Below, in pieces: positions 1 through 8,611 of a stretch of DNA of 12,856 nt (position 1 is its first letter; every line of letters begins with the position of its first letter). The notes below the pieces were generated by a model. The model saw only the letters and a program-made list of their open reading frames with translations. It was not told where the DNA came from and searched no databases. A program made the translations under genes and the position numbers. The DNA lies in the NCBI GenBank assembly GCA_020061125.1, contig JAGUYV010000186.1:1-12856 (forward strand). The letters run 5' to 3'. The DNA comes from a bacterium (lineage in GTDB: Bacteria > UBP15 > UBA6099 > DSWB01).

Positions 1-228
1 GCGGGCGATCCGCCGCTGGCCATGGCCGCGTTCCGCAAAATCATGACCAACCACCCGGAATCTCCCCACGCCCTGCGCGCGGGCCTTGCCATCGCGCACA
101 TGTCCCTGTCTCTTTACAGCGATCCGGCCGCGGCGCACCAGTACCTGGCTTGGGTCATGGGCGCGGCCCCGCACTCGCCCGAGGCCGCGCAGGCGCGCGC
201 CATGATAGCTTCCATTCACAGGCTCTGA
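1..228 (+). CDS. C-terminal end of a TPR-like protein (5' end outside window)
   Basis: The frame is open from base 1 to a TGA at 226-228, giving about 75 residues. The internal ATG at 22 is probably not the start, because the frame is open upstream of it. The visible part is all-helical in character and reads as two TPR-like helical hairpins: a segment with A-F-R-K-I-M-x(3)-P-E-S-P-H-A and a second with A-x-x-Y-L-A-W-V-M-x(3)-P-x-S-P-E-A-A. The Pro at the hairpin turns and small Ala/Gly at packing positions fit tetratricopeptide repeats. TPR repeats usually act as protein-protein scaffolds. The parent could be a rhomboid-type protease or a secretion or assembly factor with a TPR tail, but nothing visible decides this. 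There is no link in sequence to the hydrogenase genes. Confidence 0.6.
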   Translation, partial: AGDPPLAMAAFRKIMTNHPESPHALRAGLAIAHMSLSLYSDPAAAHQYLAWVMGAAPHSPEAAQARAMIASIHRL

Positions 229-319
229 ATTGATTTCAAAAGAACGCATACCGAATTCCGGGCGCGCTCTGCACAAATCCGTGAGCCTGCCGCCGGTGTC
301 CATTTCTGTCAAATTCGGC

Positions 320-325
320 TATAAT
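320..325 (+). promoter_or_regulatory. Possible -10 box (TATAAT) ahead of the PIN-TRAM gene
   Basis: A perfect TATAAT lies at 320-325 in a locally AT-rich patch within the 98-base gap after the TPR-like gene. No convincing -35 hexamer sits 16-18 bases upstream; the best is TGTCCA near 297-302. If the box is used, transcription would begin near 332, which would exclude the ATG at 327 and favour the in-frame ATGs at 342 or 351. Confidence 0.35.
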
Positions 326-326
326 T

Positions 327-1505
327 ATGCGCGAAACGCTTATGGCTGGCATGGAATTCAGAAAACACCCGGCGCCGGGCCAGCAGCAGGTCTCGGCGCT
401 TTCCGCGGCGGTCAAGATTCTGACCGTGACCGCGTTTGTGATGTTCTTCAATTTTGTGCCGCGGCTGGTGCAGCGCGTGTACAACCTCACGAGGCCGCAA
501 AGCTCCGCAGCCGAGTACATGAACACGAATGTGGAGTATGTGACCATCGCGGGCGTGGTGCTGGGCGCGCTCATCGGCATGGCGCTGTCGCCGCAGATCG
601 AGAATGCGATGCTGCAGACGCACCGGCAGCTTGCCCGTGCGCTGCGCCGCTACCCCCCGCAGGTCATGGCCTCTTCCAGCATCGGCGTGGTCGTGGGCCT
701 GATTTTCGCCACCCTGATTTCCATGCCCGCGCACATGTTCTTTCCCGAACAGCGCACGGCCGGGCTGCTGATCGCGGTTTCGTGCGCCCTGATTTTCGGG
801 TATCTGGGAGGCCTGATGTTCAGCCGCCTGAACCTGTGGGGGGCCGCGCCGGGCGCATCGCCCGATTCCCCGGCCGGCGCCGCCGCGCCCAAGGTGCTCG
901 ACAGCAGCGTGATTATTGACGGCCGCATCGGCAGGCTCTGCCAGGAGCGGTTCATCGAGGGCCGCATTCTGATCCCGTCGCCCGTGCTCAACGAGATCCA
1001 GCGCATCGCGGACGACACGGACAAGGTGCGGCGCGAGCGCGGACGCAACGCCCTGGCGCTCATCAGCCAGTTGCGCGACATGGAGGGCGTGAACCTGGAA
1101 GTGGTGGATGTACGCCGCGACAGGGACAGCTTCGACGAAAGTGTGGACGCGCAGCTCGTGGCCTACGCCAAGCGCATCGGCGGCGTGCTGGTGACCAACG
1201 ACTTCAACCTCACCAAGGTGGCCGGGCTGCGCGGCGTGCGCGTGTACAACCTCAACCTCCTGGCCAACGAGTTCCGCAAAACCCTGCTGCCCGGCGACAC
1301 GGTCGAAGTGCATGTGGTCAAGTACGGCAAGGAGGGCGGCCAGGGCATCGCCTACCTGGACGACGGCACCATGGTCGTGATCGAGAGCGGCGACAAGTTC
1401 ATCGGCGAAGCCATCGTGGTCGAGGTCAGCAGCATCATGCAGACCGTGGCCGGCCGCCTCATCTTCGCGCGCTTGGCCCCCAACCGCGAGCCGACCGTGC
1501 AGTAG
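327..1505 (+). CDS. Membrane-anchored PIN-TRAM domain protein, YacL-like
   Basis: This 392-residue protein has three parts. Four likely transmembrane helices lie near residues 27-48, 69-88, 113-138 and 145-168. A PIN-type nuclease domain starts at about residue 190 with L-D-S-S-V-I-I-D-G-R (acidic residues D192 and D198) and continues through P-V-L-N-E-I-Q and V-T-N-D-F-N-L, whose acidic residues are the usual metal ligands of the fold. A C-terminal TRAM domain covers about 318-385 (L-P-G-D-T-V-E-V, then G-Q-G-I-A-Y-L-D-D-G-T-M-V-V). This order is that of the YacL family of membrane-bound PIN-TRAM proteins; the TRAM part binds RNA in other proteins. Its target is unknown and RNA cleavage is inferred from the PIN residues. 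No Shine-Dalgarno sequence precedes ATG 327, 342 or 351, so the start is uncertain; the longest frame is given. The neighbours do not suggest a shared pathway. Confidence 0.88.
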   Translation: MRETLMAGMEFRKHPAPGQQQVSALSAAVKILTVTAFVMFFNFVPRLVQRVYNLTRPQSSAAEYMNTNVEYVTIAGVVLGALIGMALSPQIENAMLQTHRQLARALRRYPPQVMASSSIGVVVGLIFATLISMPAHMFFPEQRTAGLLIAVSCALIFGYLGGLMFSRLNLWGAAPGASPDSPAGAAAPKVLDSSVIIDGRIGRLCQERFIEGRILIPSPVLNEIQRIADDTDKVRRERGRNALALISQLRDMEGVNLEVVDVRRDRDSFDESVDAQLVAYAKRIGGVLVTNDFNLTKVAGLRGVRVYNLNLLANEFRKTLLPGDTVEVHVVKYGKEGGQGIAYLDDGTMVVIESGDKFIGEAIVVEVSSIMQTVAGRLIFARLAPNREPTVQ

Positions 1506-1555
1506 CGGCTCCCGACCGGAACAATCCCCCTGTTCATCCCGTTGTGATTTTCGCA

Positions 1556-1561
1556 TATGAT
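1556..1561 (+). promoter_or_regulatory. Possible -10 box (TATGAT) ahead of the PfpI-family gene
   Basis: TATGAT, one mismatch from TATAAT, lies in the gap after the PIN-TRAM stop codon and about 50 bases before the next start. A TTCATC at 1533-1538 has 17-base spacing but matches the -35 consensus poorly. The only support is local AT-richness in an otherwise GC-rich sequence. Confidence 0.25.
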
Positions 1562-1611
1562 ATCTGCATGGCCAAACCTGCGGAAAAAACATCGTTGAAG
1601 AGGTGACGCGC

Positions 1612-2127
1612 ATGGAACTCAAGGGAAAAAAAGTGGCGGTGCTTGTGGAGAACCTGTACCAGGAGCTTGAGGTGTGGTATCCCGTGCTGCGGTTCCGCGA
1701 GGCCGGGGCCGCCGTGAAAATCGTCGGCCCGAAAAAAGGCGAGTACGCGAGCAAGCTGGGCTATCCGGCCGTGGCGGACGCGGCCGCATCCTCGGTCAGG
1801 GCCGCGGACTTCGACGCCATCGTGATCCCCGGCGGGTTCGCGCCGGACCGCATGCGCATGGACCGGGCCATGGTCAAACTCGTGGCCGACGGCATCAAGC
1901 AGGGCAAGTGCGTGGCCGCCATCTGCCACGGCGGATGGATGCTGTGCTCGGCCCGAGGCGTCGAGGGCAAAAAGCTCACCAGCTATGTGGCCATCAAGGA
2001 TGACATGATCAACGCCGGCGTCAAATGGGTGGACAAAGAAGTGGCCGTGGACGGCAACATCGTCACCAGCCGCAAGCCCGACGACCTGCCCGCATTCTGC
2101 CGCGCCATCATTGAGATGATCAAATAA
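1612..2127 (+). CDS. DJ-1/PfpI-family protein (YraA/YhbO-like)
   Basis: The product is a 171-residue single-domain protein of the usual length for this family. The nucleophile elbow reads V-A-A-I-C-H-G-G, with Cys105 followed by His106, and the N-terminal strand V-A-V-L-V-E-N-L-Y-Q-E-L-E supplies the partner glutamate, probably Glu18. The end, V-T-S-R-K-P-D-D-L-P-A-F-C, is typical of the intracellular PfpI/YhbO branch. Members of this branch have been described as stress-related proteases, chaperones or glyoxal/methylglyoxal-handling enzymes, so the exact reaction is left open. The start at 1612 is chosen over the in-frame GTG at 1603 because GAGG at 1600-1603 then sits 8 bases upstream as a ribosome-binding site. 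It is a likely single gene or loosely linked to the next one, which follows after 59 bases. Confidence 0.9.
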   Translation: MELKGKKVAVLVENLYQELEVWYPVLRFREAGAAVKIVGPKKGEYASKLGYPAVADAAASSVRAADFDAIVIPGGFAPDRMRMDRAMVKLVADGIKQGKCVAAICHGGWMLCSARGVEGKKLTSYVAIKDDMINAGVKWVDKEVAVDGNIVTSRKPDDLPAFCRAIIEMIK

Positions 2128-2186
2128 GGCGATCTGGCCCGCATTGTCGCAGACTGCTCCAAACCGCAGCAACGAGAGGAAACCGC

Positions 2187-2981
2187 ATGGACTATCACAT
2201 TCGATATAAAGGCGAGAAGGGCCACATTCCCGTGGTGCGAGTTGGCGACGGGGGCCTGAAGCTGATTTCATTTGACCTGCTGCTGTTCGACGAGGGCATG
2301 GAGTACTGCGAGGACACGGGCGGCAGCGAAGCGTGCATTGTGATCCTGGGAGGCAACGCCACAGTGAGCTGCGGAGGCAAAACCTGGGAGCACATCGGAC
2401 TGCGGCGCGATGTGTTCGACGGACCCGCCGCGGCTGTGTATGCGCCCCGGGATTCGCGATTCGAGTTCAGGGCCGCGAGCGGCCCGGTCGAGGCCGCGGT
2501 GCTGCGCACGCTCACGCACGAGACATTCGAGCCGGCTTACATCCCGCCCGATATGGTGAACATCGTGCACCGGGGCAAGGACAACTGGAGCCGCACCGTG
2601 CACGACATCCTCGACCACCGTACGCCAGCGGGCAACATGCTGGTGGGCGAAACCTTCAGCCCGCCGGGAAACTGGTCCAGCGCGCCCCCGCACCGGCACG
2701 ATGTCGAGGATCCGCCCAATGAAACCGACCACGAGGAAATCTACCTGTTCAAGGTCAAGCCCGAGCAGGGCTTCCAGCTCATCCGGCTCTATACCGACGA
2801 CTACGCACTGAACACCGCGTATTGCGTGGAGCAGAACGACACCGTGATCATCACGAGGGGCTATCACCCGGTGGCCGCAGGGCCGGGATATCAGGGCTAT
2901 TACCTGTGGCTGCTGGCGGGCCGGTCGCGCACAATCTGCCCGCGCGACGACCCGCGCCACGCATGGCTCAAAAACACATGA
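2187..2981 (+). CDS. iolB: 5-deoxy-glucuronate isomerase, IolB/KduI cupin family
   Basis: The 264-residue protein is close to the usual IolB length and has the two-half cupin layout. The C-terminal half carries the family core: G-E-T-F-S-P-P-G-N-W-S-S near residue 150, then P-P-H-R-H-D with His169 and His171, Glu183/Glu184 in D-H-E-E-I-Y-L-F, and His227 in R-G-Y-H-P-V. These are the expected metal ligands. P-G-Y-Q-G-Y-Y-L-W and the C-terminal D-D-P-R-H-A-W also match IolB. IolB converts 5-deoxy-glucuronate to 5-dehydro-2-deoxy-gluconate in cytosolic myo-inositol breakdown. A clear ribosome-binding site, GAGAGGA at 2174-2180, sits 6 bases before ATG. No other inositol gene is in the window, so the pathway role is inferred from the family; a related sugar-acid isomerase is the main alternative. 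Confidence 0.85.
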   Translation: MDYHIRYKGEKGHIPVVRVGDGGLKLISFDLLLFDEGMEYCEDTGGSEACIVILGGNATVSCGGKTWEHIGLRRDVFDGPAAAVYAPRDSRFEFRAASGPVEAAVLRTLTHETFEPAYIPPDMVNIVHRGKDNWSRTVHDILDHRTPAGNMLVGETFSPPGNWSSAPPHRHDVEDPPNETDHEEIYLFKVKPEQGFQLIRLYTDDYALNTAYCVEQNDTVIITRGYHPVAAGPGYQGYYLWLLAGRSRTICPRDDPRHAWLKNT

Positions 2982-3005
2982 GCCGCGCCGCGCACGCGCT
3001 TTTTT
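2981..3005 (+). terminator. Likely rho-independent terminator after iolB
   Basis: The iolB stop codon runs straight into a GC-rich hairpin. AGC(C)GCG at 2981-2987 can pair with CGCGCT at 2995-3000, giving six pairs with one bulged C and a seven-base loop. Six T residues follow (3000-3005). The position between iolB and the hydrogenase control region supports a role in separating the two transcription units. The stem is short and bulged. Confidence 0.5.
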
Positions 3006-3405
3006 CCGTAAAGTTTGCTGACAGAATGTAAAGACAACCAACACCGCGCGCACAGCGAGTGCTGATTCTGCATGAGTTTCGAAATTTCCCAACACGCAAA
3101 TCACGGGCGGCGTGGAGATGCAGGACGGTTCCGGCGGGACAAATTACTGCTCGTGAAAACCTCCGGTTAAACCTGTAAACGGCGCCGCACAGCCGAGTGT
3201 TCAACTTCAAATGCATGATTCTGGCATCATAATTGCATAAACCCATGTCAGGCAATTCGGGATAGGAAGTGCGGTTGTTTCCATGCGGGCAGCCGGAACG
3301 GCGGTATGCGCGCAAAGCGGAAACCCCGCGAACGGCGGGCTTGAGGCGAAATGCCGCGAAAGCCCCAGGTTGAATGCGCCCTGGAACCGGGGGAGGAGAC
3401 GCGCC
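3006..3405 (+). other. Non-coding control region and leader of the hydrogenase operon
   Basis: This is the only long gene-free stretch. Its first part (3006-3240) is noticeably more AT-rich than the genes around it and contains the palindrome TTTCGAAA near 3078-3085 and ATGCAT near 3210, as expected of a regulatory region. A sigma-54-like promoter lies at 3221-3237. From about 3248 to 3405 the sequence turns GC-rich and would be a leader of some 158 bases. It offers two mutually exclusive hairpins, GCGG (3317-3320) with CCGC (3326-3329) or CCCGC (3325-3329) with GCGGG (3335-3339), and a third, CCAGG (3365-3369) with CCTGG (3380-3384), just before the ribosome-binding site. No known riboswitch class was recognised and no convincing small gene was seen. 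Confidence 0.7.
3221..3237 (+). promoter_or_regulatory. Sigma-54 (-24/-12) type promoter for the hydrogenase operon
   Basis: CTGGCATCATAATTGCA matches the RpoN consensus YTGGCACG-N4-TTGCW at all core bases: the GG at 3223-3224, the GC at 3235-3236, the flanking T-GG-CA and TT-GC-A, and the exact ten-base gap between GG and GC. Only the two bases after TGGCA differ (TC instead of CG). The start point would fall near 3248, about 158 bases ahead of hydC. A sigma-54 promoter needs an ATP-driven enhancer-binding activator; no such gene is visible here, so it would be encoded elsewhere. The match is by eye to a short motif, but its place in the main intergenic region on the right strand adds weight. 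Confidence 0.6.
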
Positions 3406-3861
3406 ATGACCAAAATCGCGCAACTGGAGAAATCAATCAAAAAGCTGGACAGGAACAAGGGGCCGCTGATCCCGCTGCTGCAGCAGACCCAGGCCATCTA
3501 CGGGTGGCTGCCCGAGGAGGCGCTGCGGCACATCAGCGAAGCGCTGGACATCCCGTTGAGCAAGGTGTACGGGGTGGTCACCTTTTATTCCCAGTTCTAC
3601 CTCAAGCCGCGGGGCCGGCACTGCATCAAGTCGTGCCAGGGCACGGCGTGCCATGTGCGCGGCGGCAAAAATGTGCTGCAGGCGCTGGAACACCACCTCG
3701 AGGTTTCCGAGGGCGGCACCACCAAGGATTTGAAGTTTTCGCTGGACACGGTGGCGTGCCTGGGCACCTGCTTCCTGGCGCCGGTGGTCATGGTGAACGA
3801 GGACTACTACGGCGATGTGGCGCCCAAGGAAGTGCCCAAAATTCTGAAAAACTACGAGTGA
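3406..3861 (+). CDS. hydC: [FeFe]-hydrogenase subunit HydC, NuoE-like [2Fe-2S] protein
   Basis: This 151-residue protein is a thioredoxin-fold [2Fe-2S] subunit of the NuoE/HndA type. The N-terminal helical bundle includes P-L-I-P-L-L-Q-Q-T-Q-A-I-Y-G-W-L-P and L-D-I-P-L-S-K-V-Y-G-V-V-T-F-Y-S-Q-F, both family hallmarks. The four cluster ligands are Cys77 and Cys82 in C-Q-G-T-A-C-H-V-R-G and Cys118 and Cys122 in C-L-G-T-C-F-L-A-P. Cys73 is an additional, non-ligand cysteine. In HydABC-type hydrogenases this subunit pairs with HydB and sits next to its FMN. Start 3406 is chosen because GGGAGGAGA at 3391-3399 is an excellent ribosome-binding site, whereas the frame's extension back to 3283 has none and reads like leader sequence. 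It is the first gene of the operon, 42 bases ahead of hydB. Confidence 0.95.
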   Translation: MTKIAQLEKSIKKLDRNKGPLIPLLQQTQAIYGWLPEEALRHISEALDIPLSKVYGVVTFYSQFYLKPRGRHCIKSCQGTACHVRGGKNVLQALEHHLEVSEGGTTKDLKFSLDTVACLGTCFLAPVVMVNEDYYGDVAPKEVPKILKNYE

Positions 3862-3903
3862 CGGCCGCGCGCCGCACAGCCCGCACAAGGAGAGGATCCT
3901 GCC

Positions 3904-5796
<1,893 letters not shown>

Positions 5797-5832
5797 CGCG
5801 GGCCGCGCGCATTCCCTTGAGAGGTGAAGAAA

Positions 5833-7554
5833 ATGGACAAGATAACACTCACGATAGACGGAAAGGAAGTGGCCGTGGACAAGGGGGCCACGGTTCTGGC
5901 GGCGGCGCGCGCGGCCGGGGTCACAATACCCACGCTTTGCTGGCTCGAGGGGGTGCAGGCCATCGGCGCGTGCCGCATGTGCGTGGTCGAGGTGCAGGGC
6001 GCGCGCACCCTTCAGGCCTCATGCGTGCTGCCCGCGGCACAGGGCATGGTCGTCAAAACGCACTCCCCGCGCGTGCGCGAAGCCCGCAAGATGATCCTGC
6101 AACTAATCCTCTCCGACCACCGCATGGAGTGCCCCACCTGCGCCCGCAACATGAACTGCGAGCTGCAGGCCCTGGCCAAGGAATACGGCATCGTGGACAT
6201 CCCGTTCGAGGGCGCGAAATCCTCGGTGCGCATTGACGATTCCTCCCCGTCGCTGATCCGCGACGCGAGCAAGTGCATTCTGTGCCAGCGCTGCGTGACC
6301 GTGTGCCACGAGATCCAGACCGTGGGCGCGCTGTTCCCGGCGCACCGCGGGTTCGCCACCACGATCTCGACCGCGTTCGATCTGCCTCTGGGCGAGGCCG
6401 CGTGCGTGAACTGCGGACAGTGCGCCCTGGTGTGCCCGGTGGGCGCCATTGTGGAGCGGGACGACACCGAGAAAGTTTGGCACGCCCTGGCCGACCCGGA
6501 CAAAGTTGTGGTGGTGCAGACCGCGCCTGCAATCCGCGCAGCCATCGCCGAGGAGTTCGGACAGGCCCCGGGCAAGGCCGTCACCGGCCAGATGGTGGCC
6601 GCTCTGCGCCGCCTTGGCTTCGACAAGGTGTTCGACACCCAGTTCACCGCGGACCTCACCATCATAGAGGAGGGCAACGAGCTGCTGCACAGGGTCCAGG
6701 ATGGCGGCCCGCTGCCGCTGATCACCTCGTGCAGTCCGGGCTGGGTCAAGTTCATCGAGCATTTCTACCCCGAGCTGCTCAAGCATGTGTCCTCGTGCAA
6801 GTCCCCGCAGCAGATGTTCGGCTCCATAGCCAAAACCTGGTACGCGCAGCAGATCGGCAAGAAGCCCGAGGACATGTTCGTGGTGTCCATCATGCCGTGC
6901 ACGGCCAAGAAGTTCGAATGCCAGCGGCCCGAGATGTACGACAGCGGGGTGCAGGATGTGGATGTGGTGCTGACCACGCGCGAAACCGCTCGCATGATCA
7001 AGCAGGCGGGCATCAACCTGCTGGAACTCGAGGACGAAATGTTCGACGACCCGCTGGGCGAGTCCACGGGCGCGGCCGTAATTTTCGGCGCGTCCGGCGG
7101 CGTGATGGAAGCGGCGCTGCGCACGGTGTACGAAGTGGTCACTAAAAAGCCGCTCGAGAACCTGGACTTCGAGGATGTGCGCGGGCTTAAAGGCGTGCGC
7201 GCAGCCACGGTCAAGGTGGGGGACCTGGATGTCAAGGTGGCGGCCACGAGCGGCCTGGGCAATGCGCGCGTGCTGCTCGATGCGATCCGCGACGGCAAGG
7301 CCGATTATCACTTCATCGAGATCATGGCCTGTCCGGGCGGGTGCCTGGGCGGCGGCGGCATGCCCATTCCCACAAACTGGCCCGTGCGCGAGGCCCGCGC
7401 CAGAGCCATTTACGAGGAGGACAAGAGACTGCCCATCCGTAAGTCGCACGAAAACCCGTTCATCAAGAAAATCTATGATGAATTCCTCGAGGAACCCCTC
7501 GGGGAGAAATCCCACAGCCTGCTTCACACGCACTACACCAAACGGGGCGTGTGA
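5833..7554 (+). CDS. hydA: [FeFe]-hydrogenase catalytic subunit HydA (HndD-like)
   Basis: The 573-residue catalytic subunit makes or splits H2. FeS sites in order: [2Fe-2S] with Cys36, Cys47, Cys50, Cys64; a His-ligated [4Fe-4S] with His96, Cys100, Cys103, Cys109; two ferredoxin [4Fe-4S] clusters with Cys148/151/154/158 and Cys191/194/197/201. The H-cluster domain shows L1 as T-S-C-S-P-G-W (Cys300, Ser301), L2 as M-P-C-T-A-K-K-F-E (Cys356) and L3 as E-I-M-A-C-P-G-G-C (Cys500, Cys504). Counting from Clostridium pasteurianum CpI gives a constant offset of one at these sites, so Ser301 falls at CpI Cys300, normally a ligand of the H-cluster cubane. It lacks the C-terminal [2Fe-2S] extension of T. 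maritima HydA and ends like HndD. No signal peptide is seen, so it is cytoplasmic. ATG 5833 is preferred over GTG 5824 because GAGAGGTGA at 5819-5827 is its ribosome-binding site. Confidence 0.97.
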   Translation: MDKITLTIDGKEVAVDKGATVLAAARAAGVTIPTLCWLEGVQAIGACRMCVVEVQGARTLQASCVLPAAQGMVVKTHSPRVREARKMILQLILSDHRMECPTCARNMNCELQALAKEYGIVDIPFEGAKSSVRIDDSSPSLIRDASKCILCQRCVTVCHEIQTVGALFPAHRGFATTISTAFDLPLGEAACVNCGQCALVCPVGAIVERDDTEKVWHALADPDKVVVVQTAPAIRAAIAEEFGQAPGKAVTGQMVAALRRLGFDKVFDTQFTADLTIIEEGNELLHRVQDGGPLPLITSCSPGWVKFIEHFYPELLKHVSSCKSPQQMFGSIAKTWYAQQIGKKPEDMFVVSIMPCTAKKFECQRPEMYDSGVQDVDVVLTTRETARMIKQAGINLLELEDEMFDDPLGESTGAAVIFGASGGVMEAALRTVYEVVTKKPLENLDFEDVRGLKGVRAATVKVGDLDVKVAATSGLGNARVLLDAIRDGKADYHFIEIMACPGGCLGGGGMPIPTNWPVREARARAIYEEDKRLPIRKSHENPFIKKIYDEFLEEPLGEKSHSLLHTHYTKRGV

Positions 7555-7585
7555 GATTCGCGGCACGCTGTGACAGGCGGTTCAC

Positions 7586-8611
7586 ATGGACAAGCCAGCC
7601 ACTGGCGACAACGGACAACTGCATAGGACGGAGCGGCTCGGATGGGTTTCGGTAGTCCTTGCAGGTTGTGCGATGATCCCGGCCGTGCTAATCGCGGCCG
7701 GGGTCTCGCACCCTCTTGCGCACGCCGCACTGGTGCTGCTCCTGGGCGCGGGCCTGCTCGGGCTGATGACCTGGTATCTGCGGGTGCGGCGCTCGGTGCG
7801 AAAGCTCAACGAGCTTATCACCGGCCTGTATGAAAAATCGCGCGAGCAGGATATGGAATACCACAAGCTCGAAGAGCTGCGCACCCTGCAGAAGACCTCC
7901 ATGCGCACGGCGTCGCACCAGTTGCGCGCCCCGCTCGCCGCGCTCCAGAGCTGCCTGTCCGTGCTGCTCGCGGCCGAGGACATTGATGCGGAAGACGCGC
8001 ACAGACTGCTGCACGACGCGGCCGCGCGCGGCGACGACATGATGGAACTGGTCAACGACATCCTGGGCCTGGCGCAGGCCGAATCCGCGGCGCGCATCGA
8101 AACCGAGGTGGACACGGAAGACATAGATGTGGAGCAGGCCGTTCGCGAGATCGTGAACTTTTTCTCACCGCGCGCAAAAGAGCGCGGCGTAACCTACCGG
8201 GTGGAAGTCAAGAACCCGCCCGGCGCGCTCAAGGCGAACCGCAAGCTGTTCAACCAGGTCGTTCTGAACCTTGTCAGCAACGCATTCAGGTATTCGGACG
8301 AGGGCCGTGAGGTGATCGTGACCCTGGACTCGCCCGAGCCGGACAGGCTCACCATGGAAGTGCGGAACTGGGGCCTGGTCATTGCGCCAGAGGAACGCGA
8401 GAAGATCTTCGAAGATTTCTGGCGCAGCGACGAGGCCCGAAGGCGCGTGAAACGCGGCACCGGCCTGGGCCTGTCCATCGTGAGGAACATCATCGAGTTC
8501 CGCGGCGGAAGCATCCATGTGGAGAGCGACGCCGAAAACGGCACCCGGTTCATCGTGGACATTCCGCGACACAGAAAGGGCGTGGATCACAATGGCAAAA
8601 GCAAAGAGTAA
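7586..8611 (+). CDS. Membrane-bound sensor histidine kinase inside the hydrogenase operon
   Basis: The 341-residue kinase has two likely transmembrane helices near residues 18-40 and 44-65, joined by only a few residues, so there is no extracytoplasmic sensor domain. A short coiled segment (about 70-100) leads into the HisKA domain with S-H-Q-L-R-A-P-L, phospho-acceptor His111. The ATPase domain follows: N-box N-L-V-S-N-A-F-R-Y-S (Asn228, Asn232), an atypical G1 box R-N-W-G-L-V-I-A-P (Asn261 where Asp is common), F-box I-F-E-D-F-W-R and G2 box G-T-G-L-G-L-S-I-V (291-299). It is expected to autophosphorylate and pass phosphate to the regulator encoded next, with which it overlaps by 20 bases. 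It begins 31 bases after hydA, with AGGCGG at 7575-7580. The signal is unknown; membrane state or interaction with a partner protein are inferences. Confidence 0.93.
   Translation: MDKPATGDNGQLHRTERLGWVSVVLAGCAMIPAVLIAAGVSHPLAHAALVLLLGAGLLGLMTWYLRVRRSVRKLNELITGLYEKSREQDMEYHKLEELRTLQKTSMRTASHQLRAPLAALQSCLSVLLAAEDIDAEDAHRLLHDAAARGDDMMELVNDILGLAQAESAARIETEVDTEDIDVEQAVREIVNFFSPRAKERGVTYRVEVKNPPGALKANRKLFNQVVLNLVSNAFRYSDEGREVIVTLDSPEPDRLTMEVRNWGLVIAPEEREKIFEDFWRSDEARRRVKRGTGLGLSIVRNIIEFRGGSIHVESDAENGTRFIVDIPRHRKGVDHNGKSKE

Noticed and set aside
230-919. Open frame overlapping the PIN-TRAM gene
   Set aside because: It overlaps the better-supported PIN-TRAM gene in another frame and encodes a low-complexity Arg/Ala/Gly-rich product.
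1542-1561. TTGTGA half-site resembling a Rex, CRP or FNR operator upstream of the PfpI-family gene
   Set aside because: No inverted partner half-site is found at the required distance.
3283-3405. Upstream extension of the hydC frame
   Set aside because: There is no ribosome-binding site at 3283, the added residues look unlike the NuoE family, and a strong site at 3391-3399 fits ATG 3406.
3248-3405. Metabolite riboswitch in the hydC leader
   Set aside because: No conserved core of the cobalamin, Moco, SAM or other classes I know could be matched.
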